Source: Sphingomonas sp. TREG-RG-20F-R18-01 (GTDB lineage Bacteria; Pseudomonadota; Alphaproteobacteria; Sphingomonadales; Sphingomonadaceae). Taken from it: a stretch of 64,000 bases of DNA. Made by a program: the position numbers and the translations under genes. Under the pieces are notes generated by a model that was not told where the DNA came from, made no database searches, and saw only the letters and a program-made list of their open reading frames with translations. Shown here one piece after another: positions 1-9,377 of this stretch (position 1 is the first letter of the stretch; each line of letters starts with the position of its first letter). The stretch lies in assembly GCF_022662475.1 (NCBI RefSeq), contig NZ_JAKNQQ010000004.1, forward strand, positions 62,001 to 126,000, read 5' to 3'.

Positions 1-99
1 CGGCACGGAATCTTGCCCAGCGCTGCCGACCTCCGCCCGCACGTTGCGCGCTGGGACGACGCGATCGACCAGCCGCCCGCGTGGATGGCCGTGGACTGA
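1..99 (+). CDS. C-terminal end of an unidentified protein (partial)
   Basis: The window opens inside a plus-strand reading frame that ends with TGA at 97-99. The 32 visible residues include LRPHVARWDDAIDQPPAWM. The composition looks like a real protein end, but the piece is too short to assign to a family. It runs toward the minus-strand glycosyltransferase that follows, so the two genes converge across about 80 bases in which I see no other gene. Confidence 0.45.
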   Translation, partial: RHGILPSAADLRPHVARWDDAIDQPPAWMAVD

Positions 100-177
100 C
101 GGCTACCGGGGAAGGAGCGGGGCAAACTGCTGAAGAAGACGTGGGTTCACCGGGGAAGCGCACCGGCGGGATCGAGA

Positions 178-1359
178 TCAGGGGTCGATCCGCTCGGTGC
201 GCGTCCAGGCTACGCGCTGTCGTCCCGTCAGCAGCCGGGCGTACATGGCGAGCTTCCAAATCAGATAGCGCGGTAGCCGGACCGCCGCATCGCGGTGCAG
301 ATGCATCCGCCCTTCGCCCGCCCATGCGAGCAGCACGACCGTTCCCAGCATCCCGAGCAGCACGACCACAAGGATCAACGGCAGTGCCGAAACGCCGAGC
401 AGGGCGGCGACCGCCAGCAGCAGGGTCATGACGACATTCGCGGCGAGCAGCATCGACAGCGGCGGCACGCACAAATGCACCCCCATCCAGAATCGCGACC
501 AGTTCCCGCGGACGATCCCCGACCCGAGCAAGCCAAGCCCGTGCCGTCGCGCCATCGCAAGAAACCCGCCTTCCCAGCGCGCGCGCTGGGTGCTCGATCC
601 GTCGTCGCTGCTGCAATCCGATCGCACGGTCGCACCGTCCTGATACTGCGCCGGATGCCCGAGCTCGATCAGTCCGATCCCGATTGCGAGATCCTCGACG
701 ACGTTGCCGGTCGCCAGGTCGAGCGCGGCATAGTCCTTCCACGGAAACGCCATCCCCGACCCCGTCAGGATCGCCGCACCGCCCAGTCGCGCGATACCGC
801 GCTGCCGGATCCGGTTCTTGACGAAAAACGCGAAGTTGGAAATCTGGACGACCGGCGGCGCGGTCGGGGCGGGGCGGAACAGATAAGCGGCTTGCGCAGC
901 GCGCCCGGTCGCGAGCACGGCATCGGTCAGCCGGGCGAGCCCGTCCGGATCGATCTCGCAATCGGCATCCAGCACGACGATCACGTCCGGCGGGGTGGCG
1001 CCAACGTGGTCGCGGCCATGCGCCAACGCATACCCCTTGCCGCGCCGCACAGGATCATGCCGCTCGACCACCTCCAGCCCGAGCGTGCGTGCCGTGTCGG
1101 CGGTGGCGTCGGTGCAATTGTCCGCAACCAGCACCACGCGGGTCGACGCCCCCTGCAACCGCACGAGCCCCGCGCCGGAGGTCGCCAGCGTCCGTTCCTC
1201 ATTATGGGCCGGTACCAGCACGACGACTCGCTTGGTACGCTTCGGCGGCGGAACGGTGCGGTCGGGCAACAGGCCAAGGCCGGTCTCGAGCAGGAAGGCC
1301 GCGTCGATCGCCGCGATCGGGGCAAGGGCCAGGCCAGCGACAAGGTCGAACGGTCCCAT
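178..1359 (-). CDS. Membrane-bound family 2 glycosyltransferase
   Basis: Predicted inverting GT2 enzyme adding sugars on the cytoplasmic face during exopolysaccharide assembly. A hydrophobic segment covers residues 8-30. The GT-A core follows, with VLVPAHNEE (47-55), the metal-binding DAD (131-133), the ED pair (222-223) and QRARW (258-262). Two or three membrane segments close the protein at about 285-350. This layout is that of processive, cellulose-synthase-like GT2 enzymes, although the sugar cannot be read from sequence. The start ATG overlaps the TAA of the upstream glycosyltransferase by one base (TAATG), so the two are probably translationally coupled. It is the last gene of the minus-strand exopolysaccharide operon. 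Confidence 0.88.
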   Translation of the reverse strand: MGPFDLVAGLALAPIAAIDAAFLLETGLGLLPDRTVPPPKRTKRVVVLVPAHNEERTLATSGAGLVRLQGASTRVVLVADNCTDATADTARTLGLEVVERHDPVRRGKGYALAHGRDHVGATPPDVIVVLDADCEIDPDGLARLTDAVLATGRAAQAAYLFRPAPTAPPVVQISNFAFFVKNRIRQRGIARLGGAAILTGSGMAFPWKDYAALDLATGNVVEDLAIGIGLIELGHPAQYQDGATVRSDCSSDDGSSTQRARWEGGFLAMARRHGLGLLGSGIVRGNWSRFWMGVHLCVPPLSMLLAANVVMTLLLAVAALLGVSALPLILVVVLLGMLGTVVLLAWAGEGRMHLHRDAAVRLPRYLIWKLAMYARLLTGRQRVAWTRTERIDP

Positions 1360-2552
1360 TACGCGGCTCCTGCGAACTGAGCCGCCAATTGCGCGCCGTT
1401 GCGCGCCGAATCATGCTGCTCCAGGACACGACCCCGGCCGATCGCCCCCATTGCATGCAACGTGCCGGGCGTCGCGTCGAGCGCCTGCTCCATCGCCGTG
1501 ACCAATGCGTCGATCGATCCGGCCGGGATCAACCAGCCGCAAGTCGAGTCGACCAGTTCGGGAGTCCCGGCAATCGCGCTGGCGATCACCGGCGTGCGCA
1601 ACGCGAGCGCTTCCATGATCACGACAGGCAGACCCTCCGCGAAACTCGGCAGGACCATCGCGCGGGACGTCAGCAGGATCTCGCGGACGCGGCCGGCATC
1701 GACGAAGCCGGTGATCGTCACCGTCTCGGACAAGCCGCGGCGCTGGATCAGCGCTTCGATTTCGTCCCGCATCTCGCCATCGCCGACCAGCACCAGCCGG
1801 AACGTCCGGCCTTGCGCCTTTAACCGCGCGGCCGCTTCGAGCAACAGCGGCAGACCCTTTTGCGCGCTCAGCCGTGCGACCGCGCACAAAATAGGCGGGC
1901 TGCGATCCGCCTGTGGCGGTTCTTCCGTGAAAAGCTGGTCCACGCCGCAGCGCACGACCGAAATCTTGTGCCAGTCAGCCGGGCTGCTCCAGCGCATCAA
2001 CTGGCTGCGGCCATAGGAACTGATCGCCATTACCTGTTGAGCGTCGGCGATCTTGCCGGACAGGTCGAGCCCGCGGGGAGAGTCGAATTCATCGGGGCCG
2101 TGGACGGTGAAGCTGTAGGGCAGGCCGGTCAGATGATGGACCAGTCGCGCGACGGCCGCGGGATTGGTCCCGAAATGGGCGTGCACATGTTGTGCGCCGT
2201 CCAGCCGGCGTGCCAGCCAGCATGCTTCGGCCAGATAGGCGAAGTGTTTCCACCCGCGTTTCGGATCGTCGGCAATTGCCCGTCCGACCAACCGCACCGC
2301 GCGCAGGAACCGTGACGGATTGGCCGCGGCGACCCGCACCGTATCCAGCGCGAGGGGGGCGAACCCGTTGGCCAGCACGACCCGCGTCAGGTCGAGCTCG
2401 GCGCGATCCTTCGCATCCGGCAGGGCACCGGGCGCGGCGCGGATCGAAAAGCGCAGCACGAAACTGCCCGCTTCCTCGACCGCGGCGATTTCGCGCCGGA
2501 TAAAGCTGTGGCTGACCGCCGGATATTTGTTGACCAGATAGGCTATGCGCAC
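1359..2552 (-). CDS. Family 4 glycosyltransferase (WcaL/ExoL-like)
   Basis: Retaining GT-B glycosyltransferase, probably acting on the lipid-linked repeat unit. The N-terminal domain begins with MRIAYLVNKYPAVSHSFI, typical of colanic acid WcaL-type enzymes. The C-terminal GT4 domain carries VARLSAQKG, LVGDGEMRDEIE and the E-x7-E element in FAEGLPVVIMEAL. The start is GTG, preceded by GGGGGAA. It overlaps the downstream GT2 gene by one base and lies about 40 bases after the tyrosine kinase gene on the same strand. Acceptor and donor are unknown. Confidence 0.88.
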   Translation of the reverse strand: MRIAYLVNKYPAVSHSFIRREIAAVEEAGSFVLRFSIRAAPGALPDAKDRAELDLTRVVLANGFAPLALDTVRVAAANPSRFLRAVRLVGRAIADDPKRGWKHFAYLAEACWLARRLDGAQHVHAHFGTNPAAVARLVHHLTGLPYSFTVHGPDEFDSPRGLDLSGKIADAQQVMAISSYGRSQLMRWSSPADWHKISVVRCGVDQLFTEEPPQADRSPPILCAVARLSAQKGLPLLLEAAARLKAQGRTFRLVLVGDGEMRDEIEALIQRRGLSETVTITGFVDAGRVREILLTSRAMVLPSFAEGLPVVIMEALALRTPVIASAIAGTPELVDSTCGWLIPAGSIDALVTAMEQALDATPGTLHAMGAIGRGRVLEQHDSARNGAQLAAQFAGAA

Positions 2553-2592
2553 GGCGTTCCCCCGTTACCGAGTCCGTGATCAGCCGGTGCGA

Positions 2593-3390
2593 TCAGGAAT
2601 AATAGGCGTCGTAATAGCGCTGCGTGCCGTATCCGAAACCATAATCGTCACCACCGATGCCGCCCTTGTAGCGGTTCAGGACGGTTCCCATGCACGGCGC
2701 CGGACGCAGGATTTCAAGGGTATCCTTGACCTGGCGCGCGGTAGTCTTGCCCTCTTCGACGATCATCAGATACGCATCGATCTCGCGCAGGACGATTGCC
2801 GCATCGTCGTTGGCGAAGGCGGGCGGAAGGTCGCAGATGCAGATCACGTCGTCGGGCAGCTTGCGCATGGCCTGGACCAGCGTGCGCAGACGCTCGCCTG
2901 CCAGCAATTCGGCTGAACTGTGATCGGTCGGGAAGGACGGGAATACCGTCAGTCCGGTGCCGGTAATCTCGCGGGACGCAGCGTCGAGCGAATCGACTTC
3001 GCCGGCAAGGAAGGTGTTGATGCCAACGCCTTCGGGAATTTCGAAGATCTCCGCGATCGAGCCACGGCGCAGATCGAGATCGAACAACAGGGTATGCGTG
3101 CCGGGAATGCGCGACAGCGATGCCGCGAGGTTCGCTGCCATGAACGACTTGCCGACGCGCGGCGTGGCCGATGTAATGCCGATCACCTTCCACTGGTTCG
3201 CCTGCATGATCTTGACGATCTGTGAGCGCAACAGGTTGAACGGGCGCGAGCGACGATCGCGGCTGTTGAAGCCGAACACGCCACGGCGTGGCGAATCGAA
3301 CCGATCGAGCGGTTCGGCGATGCTGTCGGGCGACAGCACCAGGTCCGGCGCTGGCGCGTCGTTGATCGAGGTGTTCCAGGAACTTGGCAT
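2593..3390 (-). CDS. CpsD/CapB-type tyrosine kinase of the exosortase-linked EPS locus
   Basis: Stand-alone cytoplasmic ATPase partner of a chain-length (Wzz) protein. Autophosphorylation of its C-terminal tyrosines is expected to control polymer length and export. The P-loop is TSATPRVGKS (73-82), the Walker A' box is LLFDLDLRRG (101-110) and a Walker B-like CICDLPP follows. The protein ends in a Tyr-rich tail, GYGTQRYYDAYYS. An AGGT ribosome-binding site precedes the ATG. The gene lies directly after the Wzz-type gene; in the second EPS locus of this window the two functions are fused. The P-loop has PRV where many kinases have GEG, and I take this as a family variant. Confidence 0.85.
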   Translation of the reverse strand: MPSSWNTSINDAPAPDLVLSPDSIAEPLDRFDSPRRGVFGFNSRDRRSRPFNLLRSQIVKIMQANQWKVIGITSATPRVGKSFMAANLAASLSRIPGTHTLLFDLDLRRGSIAEIFEIPEGVGINTFLAGEVDSLDAASREITGTGLTVFPSFPTDHSSAELLAGERLRTLVQAMRKLPDDVICICDLPPAFANDDAAIVLREIDAYLMIVEEGKTTARQVKDTLEILRPAPCMGTVLNRYKGGIGGDDYGFGYGTQRYYDAYYS

Positions 3391-3425
3391 TGGGATACCT
3401 TAGGTCGAAAGAGGTAAGGCGCTGG

Positions 3426-4862
3426 TTAAGCTGCGGCCTTGGGGGAACCCGAGCGGCGACGAGCCTTCTTCTTCGAAATCACCGGAATCACGGCAAGCGG
3501 TGGCACGCCGGTCAGGCGGGTCAGCGTGGCCACGCTGCGGATCGGCCGCGCGATCAGTTCGATCAGCAACGCGAGCGCAACCCCGACGGCAAGGCCGCCG
3601 AAGATCCCGCCGAGGATCAGCATCGGGCGGTTCGGCTGGGTCGGCGTGTCGGGCGTGACCGGCGGATCGATCAGCGTCAGCCGCTCACCGCGCTGCTCGT
3701 CCGAAATCTTGACCACCGAGCGCGCGTTGAGCAGGCTGGTCTGGACCCGGCCGAGATTGGCACGAAGCACGTCGGCGCGGGACTGCAACTGCGCGACCTG
3801 CTGCGCGATCACCGGGCCGCGGGCCTGCGCCGCCGCCATGGTGGCGGCGCGACCGCGCTCCGCCGACTTGGCGTTGCGCAACTGGCCGATGGCGGCGTTG
3901 TTGGCAGCGATCTGGCGCTGGACGACCGACGAGACGCTGTTGGTCTGGAAGGCGGCCGCGGTCGTCTTGGCCGCGGCGAGGCGGCTCTCGGCGAGCTTCA
4001 CGTCGGGATGATCGTCGGAATATTGCGCACGTGCAGCGGCAAGCTGTGCCTCGGCGGCAATGACGTTGGGATCCCGGCCGACCGCAGGCTTGCCGGTCTG
4101 CGCCTGCAGATCGGCATTCTGGCGCTCGAGCGTGGCGATCTGGCCGTCATAGTCGCCACCGCCAGTCATCACCGTCATGCCCATGTTCGACGCGGCGAGC
4201 GCCGCACCGTTCTGGCCCGTGATGCGGTTGATCTGCGTCTCGATCGCGTTGACCTGCGCCTGCAGATTGGCTTCCTGGTCCTCCAGGAAGCGCGCGTTGG
4301 TCTGCGCCTGTGCCTGGGTTTCCGAGGCGTCGAGCTTGAGCAGCCGGTCGACGAAGGTCTGTGCCACCAGCTGCGCCTGCGGGGCGCTCGGATAGTCGAA
4401 GGTCAGCGCGAATGCGATCGACCCGGCATTGCCGCCGCCGCGCGCGATATCGGCATCGACCGCGGCGATGTTGGTCGCGTTGCGCATCCTGTCGACCAGC
4501 TTCGACAACGGCTCGCGCCGTGCCGATGCGTCGTACAGATTGTTCGCCTGGATCAGCCCGACCAGATCGGGGCGACTGAGGATCTGCTGGCGGATCTTCG
4601 CCATGCGACGGTCGATGACCGTGTCGCCGGGGCCCGACGCGGTCGTGTCGGTCGGCAGGTTCTGCGACTCGACCAGCAGCGTTGCGCTGGACCGGTAGGA
4701 CCGTGGCAACAGGAACGCAGCCGCGATTCCGGCGATGCTCAGGATCACGAACGGAATGATGATCAGCCAGCGCCGCTCCCACAGGATGACGGGGAGGGTT
4801 CCGATGAAGTTCGAAGAGGCATCCGATTCCTGGTTCTGGACCAGGTCGAGTTCGTCATTCAT
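3426..4862 (-). CDS. Wzz-type chain-length determinant / polysaccharide copolymerase
   Basis: Inner-membrane protein that sets polymer length and links polymerisation to export. The first membrane segment is at about 29-50 (IIIPFVILSIAGIAAAFLL). A long periplasmic coiled-coil region rich in Ala, Gln and Arg follows. The second membrane segment (about 415-440) is preceded by the Pro-rich PPVTPDTPTQPNRP, typical of PCP proteins. The tail is basic and carries no kinase domain. Start and the upstream stop overlap as ATGA (4859-4862), which shows tight coupling with the outer-membrane barrel gene. The kinase partner is the next gene downstream. Confidence 0.87.
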   Translation of the reverse strand: MNDELDLVQNQESDASSNFIGTLPVILWERRWLIIIPFVILSIAGIAAAFLLPRSYRSSATLLVESQNLPTDTTASGPGDTVIDRRMAKIRQQILSRPDLVGLIQANNLYDASARREPLSKLVDRMRNATNIAAVDADIARGGGNAGSIAFALTFDYPSAPQAQLVAQTFVDRLLKLDASETQAQAQTNARFLEDQEANLQAQVNAIETQINRITGQNGAALAASNMGMTVMTGGGDYDGQIATLERQNADLQAQTGKPAVGRDPNVIAAEAQLAAARAQYSDDHPDVKLAESRLAAAKTTAAAFQTNSVSSVVQRQIAANNAAIGQLRNAKSAERGRAATMAAAQARGPVIAQQVAQLQSRADVLRANLGRVQTSLLNARSVVKISDEQRGERLTLIDPPVTPDTPTQPNRPMLILGGIFGGLAVGVALALLIELIARPIRSVATLTRLTGVPPLAVIPVISKKKARRRSGSPKAAA

Positions 4863-6148
4863 CGAATATCCCCGAGGCGATACGCCACGCCGATTTGTCC
4901 GCCGAAGTCACTCGGGCGGTTGAGATTGGCGCCGAAGATCTGGCGATAGTTGGCCGAGGCGATCAACCGCAGCCGCTGCCGGATCTGGCGGTCATAGCCG
5001 ACCGTCGTACGCAGATATTCGTTGCCGATGCCGAAGCCGACCGGGTTGACCGTTCCGTTCAGCCCGCCGGGGGTGCTGTTCCGGCTATAGTCCGCCGAGG
5101 CATTGATATTGCTGTGTTCGGTCAGGCGATAGGAGTAGCTGCCCCCCGCCGAGGTCGAGACCTGCGTACCGGCGATCCCGGTCGGCAGGACCGCGCGATT
5201 GGCGCTCAGGCAATAGACGACGCGGATGCCGCGACGGCAAAGCGACAGGTTGCCCGACAGCGACGTCTGGTTCCCACCGACCTGACGGTTGACGAACGAG
5301 ATGCCGAGCGCGCCGTTGACCGTCCAATATTCGTTGATGCGCCCGGTCGTGGTCGCCTGGATCGAATAGACGTTGGTGTTGGCGCCCGGGGTCACATAAT
5401 CGTACCGTGAAACCGATCCCTGCAGGCCGGCCTGGATATTGGCGGTGACCTGCCGGCTATAGCCGATCGTGCCGCCATAGCCGGTGTAATCGCCGGTCGG
5501 ATTCAAGGGGCTGTTGGTCGCCCCCGTTTGCGAATAGCGCGAATTAACGATGAAGGCGCTGGCCGTCACGACGTCACGGGCGGACAAGGTCGCCGAAACG
5601 TCACCGCCGCCGTTGATGGTCCGACGACGCGCGCCGATGCCGAACAGGGCGATATCGGTTCCCGTCGTGATCGGCGTGGAACTGATCGGGCTCACCCCGA
5701 CGGTACCGGTACCGGTGCCGGTGCCCGTTGCCGCTCCGGACCCGATCGGATTGACCGTCACGAACCGGTTCGCCAGGTCGTTGGTCGATCCCACCAGCGA
5801 GCTGTCGATCCCGGCGTTCAAGTGCGCCTGGACGTGTTCGGCCGGAATGAAGCTGTAGTCGACGCCGCCCGAATAGTTGTCGGATCGGGTATACCGGCTG
5901 AAATACTGCTGGACGTTCGCATCGGCGTTGATCGTCAGCGTGCTGTTCTGGCGGAGAATGCGCAACTGTGGCCGGATGTCGACCTGCACGAACCCGGCGC
6001 CCGTATTGGACCCCGTGGTCGCGAACGGATTGTTGGAATAGCCGAGCGTGCTCGACACATCCGCGCTCAGTCGTTTTTCGCTCGTCTGCGCAAAGGCGGG
6101 AACCGCCATCGTGACCGCGCACAGCGCGACATAACGGGCCGCCTTCAC
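4859..6148 (-). CDS. Outer-membrane beta-barrel protein of the exosortase-linked EPS locus
   Basis: Predicted outer-membrane barrel that may form or assist the export pore used with a short Wza protein. A signal peptide is visible (cleavage after AFA, about residue 20), followed by SSTLGYSNNPF and alternating strands rich in Gly, Tyr and Arg. The protein ends IGVAYRLGDIR. About 6-bp DNA units at 5702-5725 encode a GTGTGTGT run in one loop, which could vary in length. The gene overlaps both neighbours by 4 bases. It belongs to the class of EPS-locus barrels found with exosortases, and its exact role is inferred. Confidence 0.8.
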   Translation of the reverse strand: MKAARYVALCAVTMAVPAFAQTSEKRLSADVSSTLGYSNNPFATTGSNTGAGFVQVDIRPQLRILRQNSTLTINADANVQQYFSRYTRSDNYSGGVDYSFIPAEHVQAHLNAGIDSSLVGSTNDLANRFVTVNPIGSGAATGTGTGTGTVGVSPISSTPITTGTDIALFGIGARRRTINGGGDVSATLSARDVVTASAFIVNSRYSQTGATNSPLNPTGDYTGYGGTIGYSRQVTANIQAGLQGSVSRYDYVTPGANTNVYSIQATTTGRINEYWTVNGALGISFVNRQVGGNQTSLSGNLSLCRRGIRVVYCLSANRAVLPTGIAGTQVSTSAGGSYSYRLTEHSNINASADYSRNSTPGGLNGTVNPVGFGIGNEYLRTTVGYDRQIRQRLRLIASANYRQIFGANLNRPSDFGGQIGVAYRLGDIR

Positions 6149-6756
6149 GGTACGATCACCGTGTCGCCGCTTTCCAGCTGCGGCAGGCCAGCAAGATCAC
6201 GCCCGCTTGGGTTGCCCTTGAGAATGTCGGTCAGGCGAACCTTGATGACATTCAGGCCGGTTCCCGATTTGCGCAGGATCGCGACATTGCCGACGTCGGC
6301 GAAATCTGCCGGGCCACCCGCCATGACGAGGGCCTCGAGCACGTTGACGTACCGACCGGCGGTGAACGCCCCGGCCGTCTTGACCTTCCCCGCAACGCTG
6401 AACTGCAGGCCGACCGGCGCCTTGACCGAGACCGTAACTTGCGGAACGGCGTCCCGATATTGCGAGCGAAGGCCCTTCGACACGAGCGCTTCGATATCGC
6501 TCGGCAGCTTGTTCAGCGCATCGACCTGACCAACCAGCGGGAAGGAGAAGGTGCCGTCCGGAAGGACCTTGACCTCGCGCTGGAGGCGCTCCTCGCCCCA
6601 CACGTAGATTTCCAGCTCATCGCCGGGGTTGATGCGATACGCGCGCAACTGTGCCGGGGCGTTCGACGCGGATTGCGCCACGACCGGTGTCGCAAGCGCC
6701 AGAAGACCCATCGCCGCACAGCACCGCGCAGCCCGTACCGACAATACCATAGTCAT
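6145..6756 (-). CDS. Short Wza-like polysaccharide export protein
   Basis: Periplasmic/outer-membrane polysaccharide export (Poly_export/SLBB) protein. A signal peptide ends at about residue 27 (VVAQS). The core begins with YRINPGDELEIYVWGE, then LPDGTFSFPLVGQV, and the SLBB part contains FSVAGKVKTAGAFTAGRYVNV. At about 200 residues it lacks the C-terminal helix that forms the outer-membrane pore of full-length Wza, which fits with the barrel encoded next to it. CAGGGAA precedes two in-frame ATGs (6756 and 6750); either may be used. It is the first gene of the minus-strand operon. Confidence 0.86.
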   Translation of the reverse strand: MTMVLSVRAARCCAAMGLLALATPVVAQSASNAPAQLRAYRINPGDELEIYVWGEERLQREVKVLPDGTFSFPLVGQVDALNKLPSDIEALVSKGLRSQYRDAVPQVTVSVKAPVGLQFSVAGKVKTAGAFTAGRYVNVLEALVMAGGPADFADVGNVAILRKSGTGLNVIKVRLTDILKGNPSGRDLAGLPQLESGDTVIVP

Positions 6757-6960
6757 TTCCCTGTTACTCGGTTTTGCGGTTCCTAGCGCATCTGCCGTAT
6801 CGGATGCTAGGTTAAAGCATCCTTCACGGCGCCCTATATATGAGGGTCGGCGACGCTATAGGCGTTCCAGCGATCCCAGATGAAGACATTGACAAGGCAT
6901 GTCGCCGCCCGGCACGGTCCGTCCGTCTCATCCTATCGCGTCATCGGATTGCGTGACCCA
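6757..6960. promoter_or_regulatory. Divergent promoter region between the EPS export operon and the TPR lipoprotein gene
   Basis: About 200 bases separate the minus-strand export operon from the plus-strand TPR gene, so promoters for both must lie here. The stretch is locally AT-richer (around 6800-6845, with a TATATATG run). I cannot place a convincing -35/-10 pair. In-frame codons from 6880 would add 27 residues to the TPR gene, but they look unlike a signal peptide. Confidence 0.4.
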
Positions 6961-8442
6961 ATGAAATCTTCGTTCGTCCGGTTGGCAGCGGCATTGGCCG
7001 CGTCGGTTCTCGTGGTGGGCGGGGCAGGGGGCTGCGCATCGAAAGACGAGCGCGCCGCCGCCGCCGCCGCCAAGGCGGATGCGTTCCTGCAGCAGGGTGA
7101 TCTTCAGCGCGCGCGGCAGAATATCCAGACCGCCATCGGCTTCCGCGACGACGTCAGCGACTATTGGCTCACGCTTGCGCGCGTTGCGATGGCGATGAAG
7201 GACCCGACGAAGGCGTTCGAAGCCTATGAAAACGTCTACCAGCTCGATCGTGGCAATCTCGAAGCGCTGCGCCAATTGTGCCAGCTCGGGCTGAATGTCC
7301 GCCAACCGGACAAGGTCGACCGCTATGCGGACCAGTTGCTGGTGATCAATCCGAACGATTCGCTGCCGCTGACGATGAAGGGTGGCGCCGCGCTGCAACG
7401 CGGGGATTCGAAGAACGCCCTGGTGTTCGCAGAGCGGGTGCTTGCGGCCAATGCCACGGACATCGGTGCGTTGATCCTGAAAGGCCAGGCCCTGGCCTAT
7501 CGCGGCGACAATGCCGCTGCCGCCAAGTTGATCGAGGAATCGCTGGTGCCTGGAAGCGATCCGACCTCGCGCCTCGTTTTCCTGCGCGACCTGTATCAGC
7601 GAAGCGCCAACAGCGATGGATATCAGCGGACGCTCGCTCGCCTTGCGGAGCGTAATCCGACGGATTCGCGCATGCAGCTCGATTTCGCCGACTGGCTGTA
7701 CCAGACCGGGCAACCGGACCGCGCGTTCACGATCGTCCGCGCGGTGTTCCGGCAACACCCCAAGGACATCGCGATTGCATCGACGATTCTCGAAATGTGG
7801 CTGGACGAAGGGCGGGACGCGCTGACCGCGCAGCAGATCCTGCTTGGCGGCTCGGATGCCGCGCTGGAGACGAAGGCGACATTCGCGCAATTTGCCAACG
7901 AAACGGGCCAGCCCGATCTGGCGCTGCAGGTCTTGGGAACGGATCTGCCCGGAACGGCGCCGGATCCCGGCAATTCGAATGCCAAGGCGACCTACGCCTT
8001 TGCGGTCGGGCTGAAGGGGCGCGCGCAGGATGCGCTGTCGCGGACGCAACAGATCCTCGACACGGACCCTTCGCAGCCCCGCGCGCTGCTGACCCGCGCC
8101 CGGCTCCGCGCCGCAACCCGCAATTTCGAGGGCGCGCTTTCCGACGGGCGCCAGCTGGTCAGCGACGACGTCGCCAATATCACCGCGCGACTGGCGCTGA
8201 CCGACATTCTGCTGGCGCAGAATCAGCCGGCGCTGGCGGAAAGCAATATGCGCGAGGCGTTACGCGTCTCACCGGATTCGAGCCGCGCCGCAGCGCGACT
8301 GGCCACGATGCTGATTGCAAGTGGACGCCGGGACGAGGCTGGAACGGTGTTGCGCGACATGGTTCGCGCATCGCAGATCAGCCCGCGCGCGAAGGCGGTC
8401 CTCGCAAGCTTTCATCTTTCAAACGATCCGTTGACGCGCTGA
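6961..8442 (+). CDS. TPR-repeat lipoprotein of the exosortase/EPS locus (PrsT-like)
   Basis: Predicted envelope scaffold protein associated with exosortase EPS loci. The start at 6961 gives a proper export signal, MKSSFVRLAAALAASVL, followed by GGC, a plausible but weak lipobox. The remainder is made of tetratricopeptide repeats, for example KADAFLQQGDLQRARQNIQT and DYWLTLARVAMAMKDPTKAF, running to the C-terminus. An upstream in-frame ATG at 6880 is possible, but neither start has a clear Shine-Dalgarno sequence. It converges with the EpsD-type gene, and its last codons form one arm of the terminator hairpin. Confidence 0.82.
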   Translation: MKSSFVRLAAALAASVLVVGGAGGCASKDERAAAAAAKADAFLQQGDLQRARQNIQTAIGFRDDVSDYWLTLARVAMAMKDPTKAFEAYENVYQLDRGNLEALRQLCQLGLNVRQPDKVDRYADQLLVINPNDSLPLTMKGGAALQRGDSKNALVFAERVLAANATDIGALILKGQALAYRGDNAAAAKLIEESLVPGSDPTSRLVFLRDLYQRSANSDGYQRTLARLAERNPTDSRMQLDFADWLYQTGQPDRAFTIVRAVFRQHPKDIAIASTILEMWLDEGRDALTAQQILLGGSDAALETKATFAQFANETGQPDLALQVLGTDLPGTAPDPGNSNAKATYAFAVGLKGRAQDALSRTQQILDTDPSQPRALLTRARLRAATRNFEGALSDGRQLVSDDVANITARLALTDILLAQNQPALAESNMREALRVSPDSSRAAARLATMLIASGRRDEAGTVLRDMVRASQISPRAKAVLASFHLSNDPLTR

Positions 8443-8460
8443 CCCGTGGGTCAGCGCGTC
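8433..8460. terminator. Strong bidirectional hairpin between convergent genes
   Basis: A perfect 13-bp inverted repeat, GACGCGCTGACCC / GGGTCAGCGCGTC, is separated by only two bases. It spans the stop codon of the TPR gene and ends 10 bases before the stop of the convergent EpsD-type gene. It has no T-run, but its stability and position suit a terminator shared by both transcripts. Confidence 0.7.
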
Positions 8461-8470
8461 CCCCCGAGGA

Positions 8471-9328
8471 TCAGGGCGCGGTTGCCGGAGCGACCGGCGT
8501 AGGCGTCTTGGGTGGCGAGAAGCCCGGCTGATACGTGATCTTGGCGCTCGCGCGCGCCGCCTCGAGCTGCTTCTGCATTGCATTGCCGAGTGCCTGGCGA
8601 CGCAGCAACTCGAGCGCTGCCGGGCGTGCCTGGGCTTCGGGCGTCGGCGCGGGCGTGGTCGAGGTGATCACGCTGGCGATGATGCGACCCTTGTCGGGCG
8701 CGACGAACGGCTCGCCCGCGGGGAGCGCGGCGATCTTTGCGGCGATCGGAGGGGGCAGCATCGCGGTGTCGAGCGTGCTCGTCCCGCGCGTGAACTGGAT
8801 CCCGGCTGCGGACAGCGTGGCCGCGACCGCCTCGAGCGAATGGGCCGGCTCGAGCTGACGGAGCACGGTCTGATCGCTCGGCTGCGCGAAGGAGATCTGG
8901 TCGAGCGCGTAGCGCTTGCGTCCGCTGAACAGCGTCGGGTTGTCCGCGATGAACTTGTCAACCGCAGCAGCATCGGGGAGCGAAACGCTCTTGGCGGCCT
9001 TGGTCGTCAACAGATTGATGATCAGCGCGTCTTCGCCACGGCGCAGCTGGTCCAGATAGCTGGGCGACTTGTCGAGCCCGTCCGCCTTGGCCTTTTGCAC
9101 CAGCAGCTTGCGGTCGACGATCTGCTGCACGACCTGCGCCATGATCGCCTTCTTGTCGGCTGTCGGCGGAATGTTGGCCCCTTGCAGCTCGGCGTTGACC
9201 TCCTGCTGCGTGACTTCCTCGCCGTTGACGACCGCGACGACCTGACCGCCGACCTTCTTCTCGCAGCCCGCAACGAGCAGGAGCAACGCACTCGCGCCCG
9301 TCATCAGCATGGTTTTCTTGCTCGTCAT
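8471..9328 (-). CDS. EpsD-family peptidyl-prolyl isomerase-like lipoprotein
   Basis: Periplasmic SurA/PpiD-like chaperone of the kind found in exosortase EPS loci (EpsD family). The start at 9328 is favoured because AAAGGGG lies 8 bases upstream and MTSKKTMLMTGASALLLLVAGC forms a textbook lipoprotein signal (LVAG-C). An N-terminal SurA-type helical domain follows (VVNGEEVTQQEVNAEL, IVDRKLLVQKAKADGL). The C-terminal part resembles a degenerate rotamase domain, and the end is Pro/Thr/Ala-rich. The gene is separated by about 50 bases from epsI upstream. Isomerase activity is not certain. Confidence 0.8.
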   Translation of the reverse strand: MTSKKTMLMTGASALLLLVAGCEKKVGGQVVAVVNGEEVTQQEVNAELQGANIPPTADKKAIMAQVVQQIVDRKLLVQKAKADGLDKSPSYLDQLRRGEDALIINLLTTKAAKSVSLPDAAAVDKFIADNPTLFSGRKRYALDQISFAQPSDQTVLRQLEPAHSLEAVAATLSAAGIQFTRGTSTLDTAMLPPPIAAKIAALPAGEPFVAPDKGRIIASVITSTTPAPTPEAQARPAALELLRRQALGNAMQKQLEAARASAKITYQPGFSPPKTPTPVAPATAP

Positions 9329-9377
9329 TTTCTTACCCCTTTGGTGAATCATCGCGTCGGTAGTGGAAGGTCCGGCG

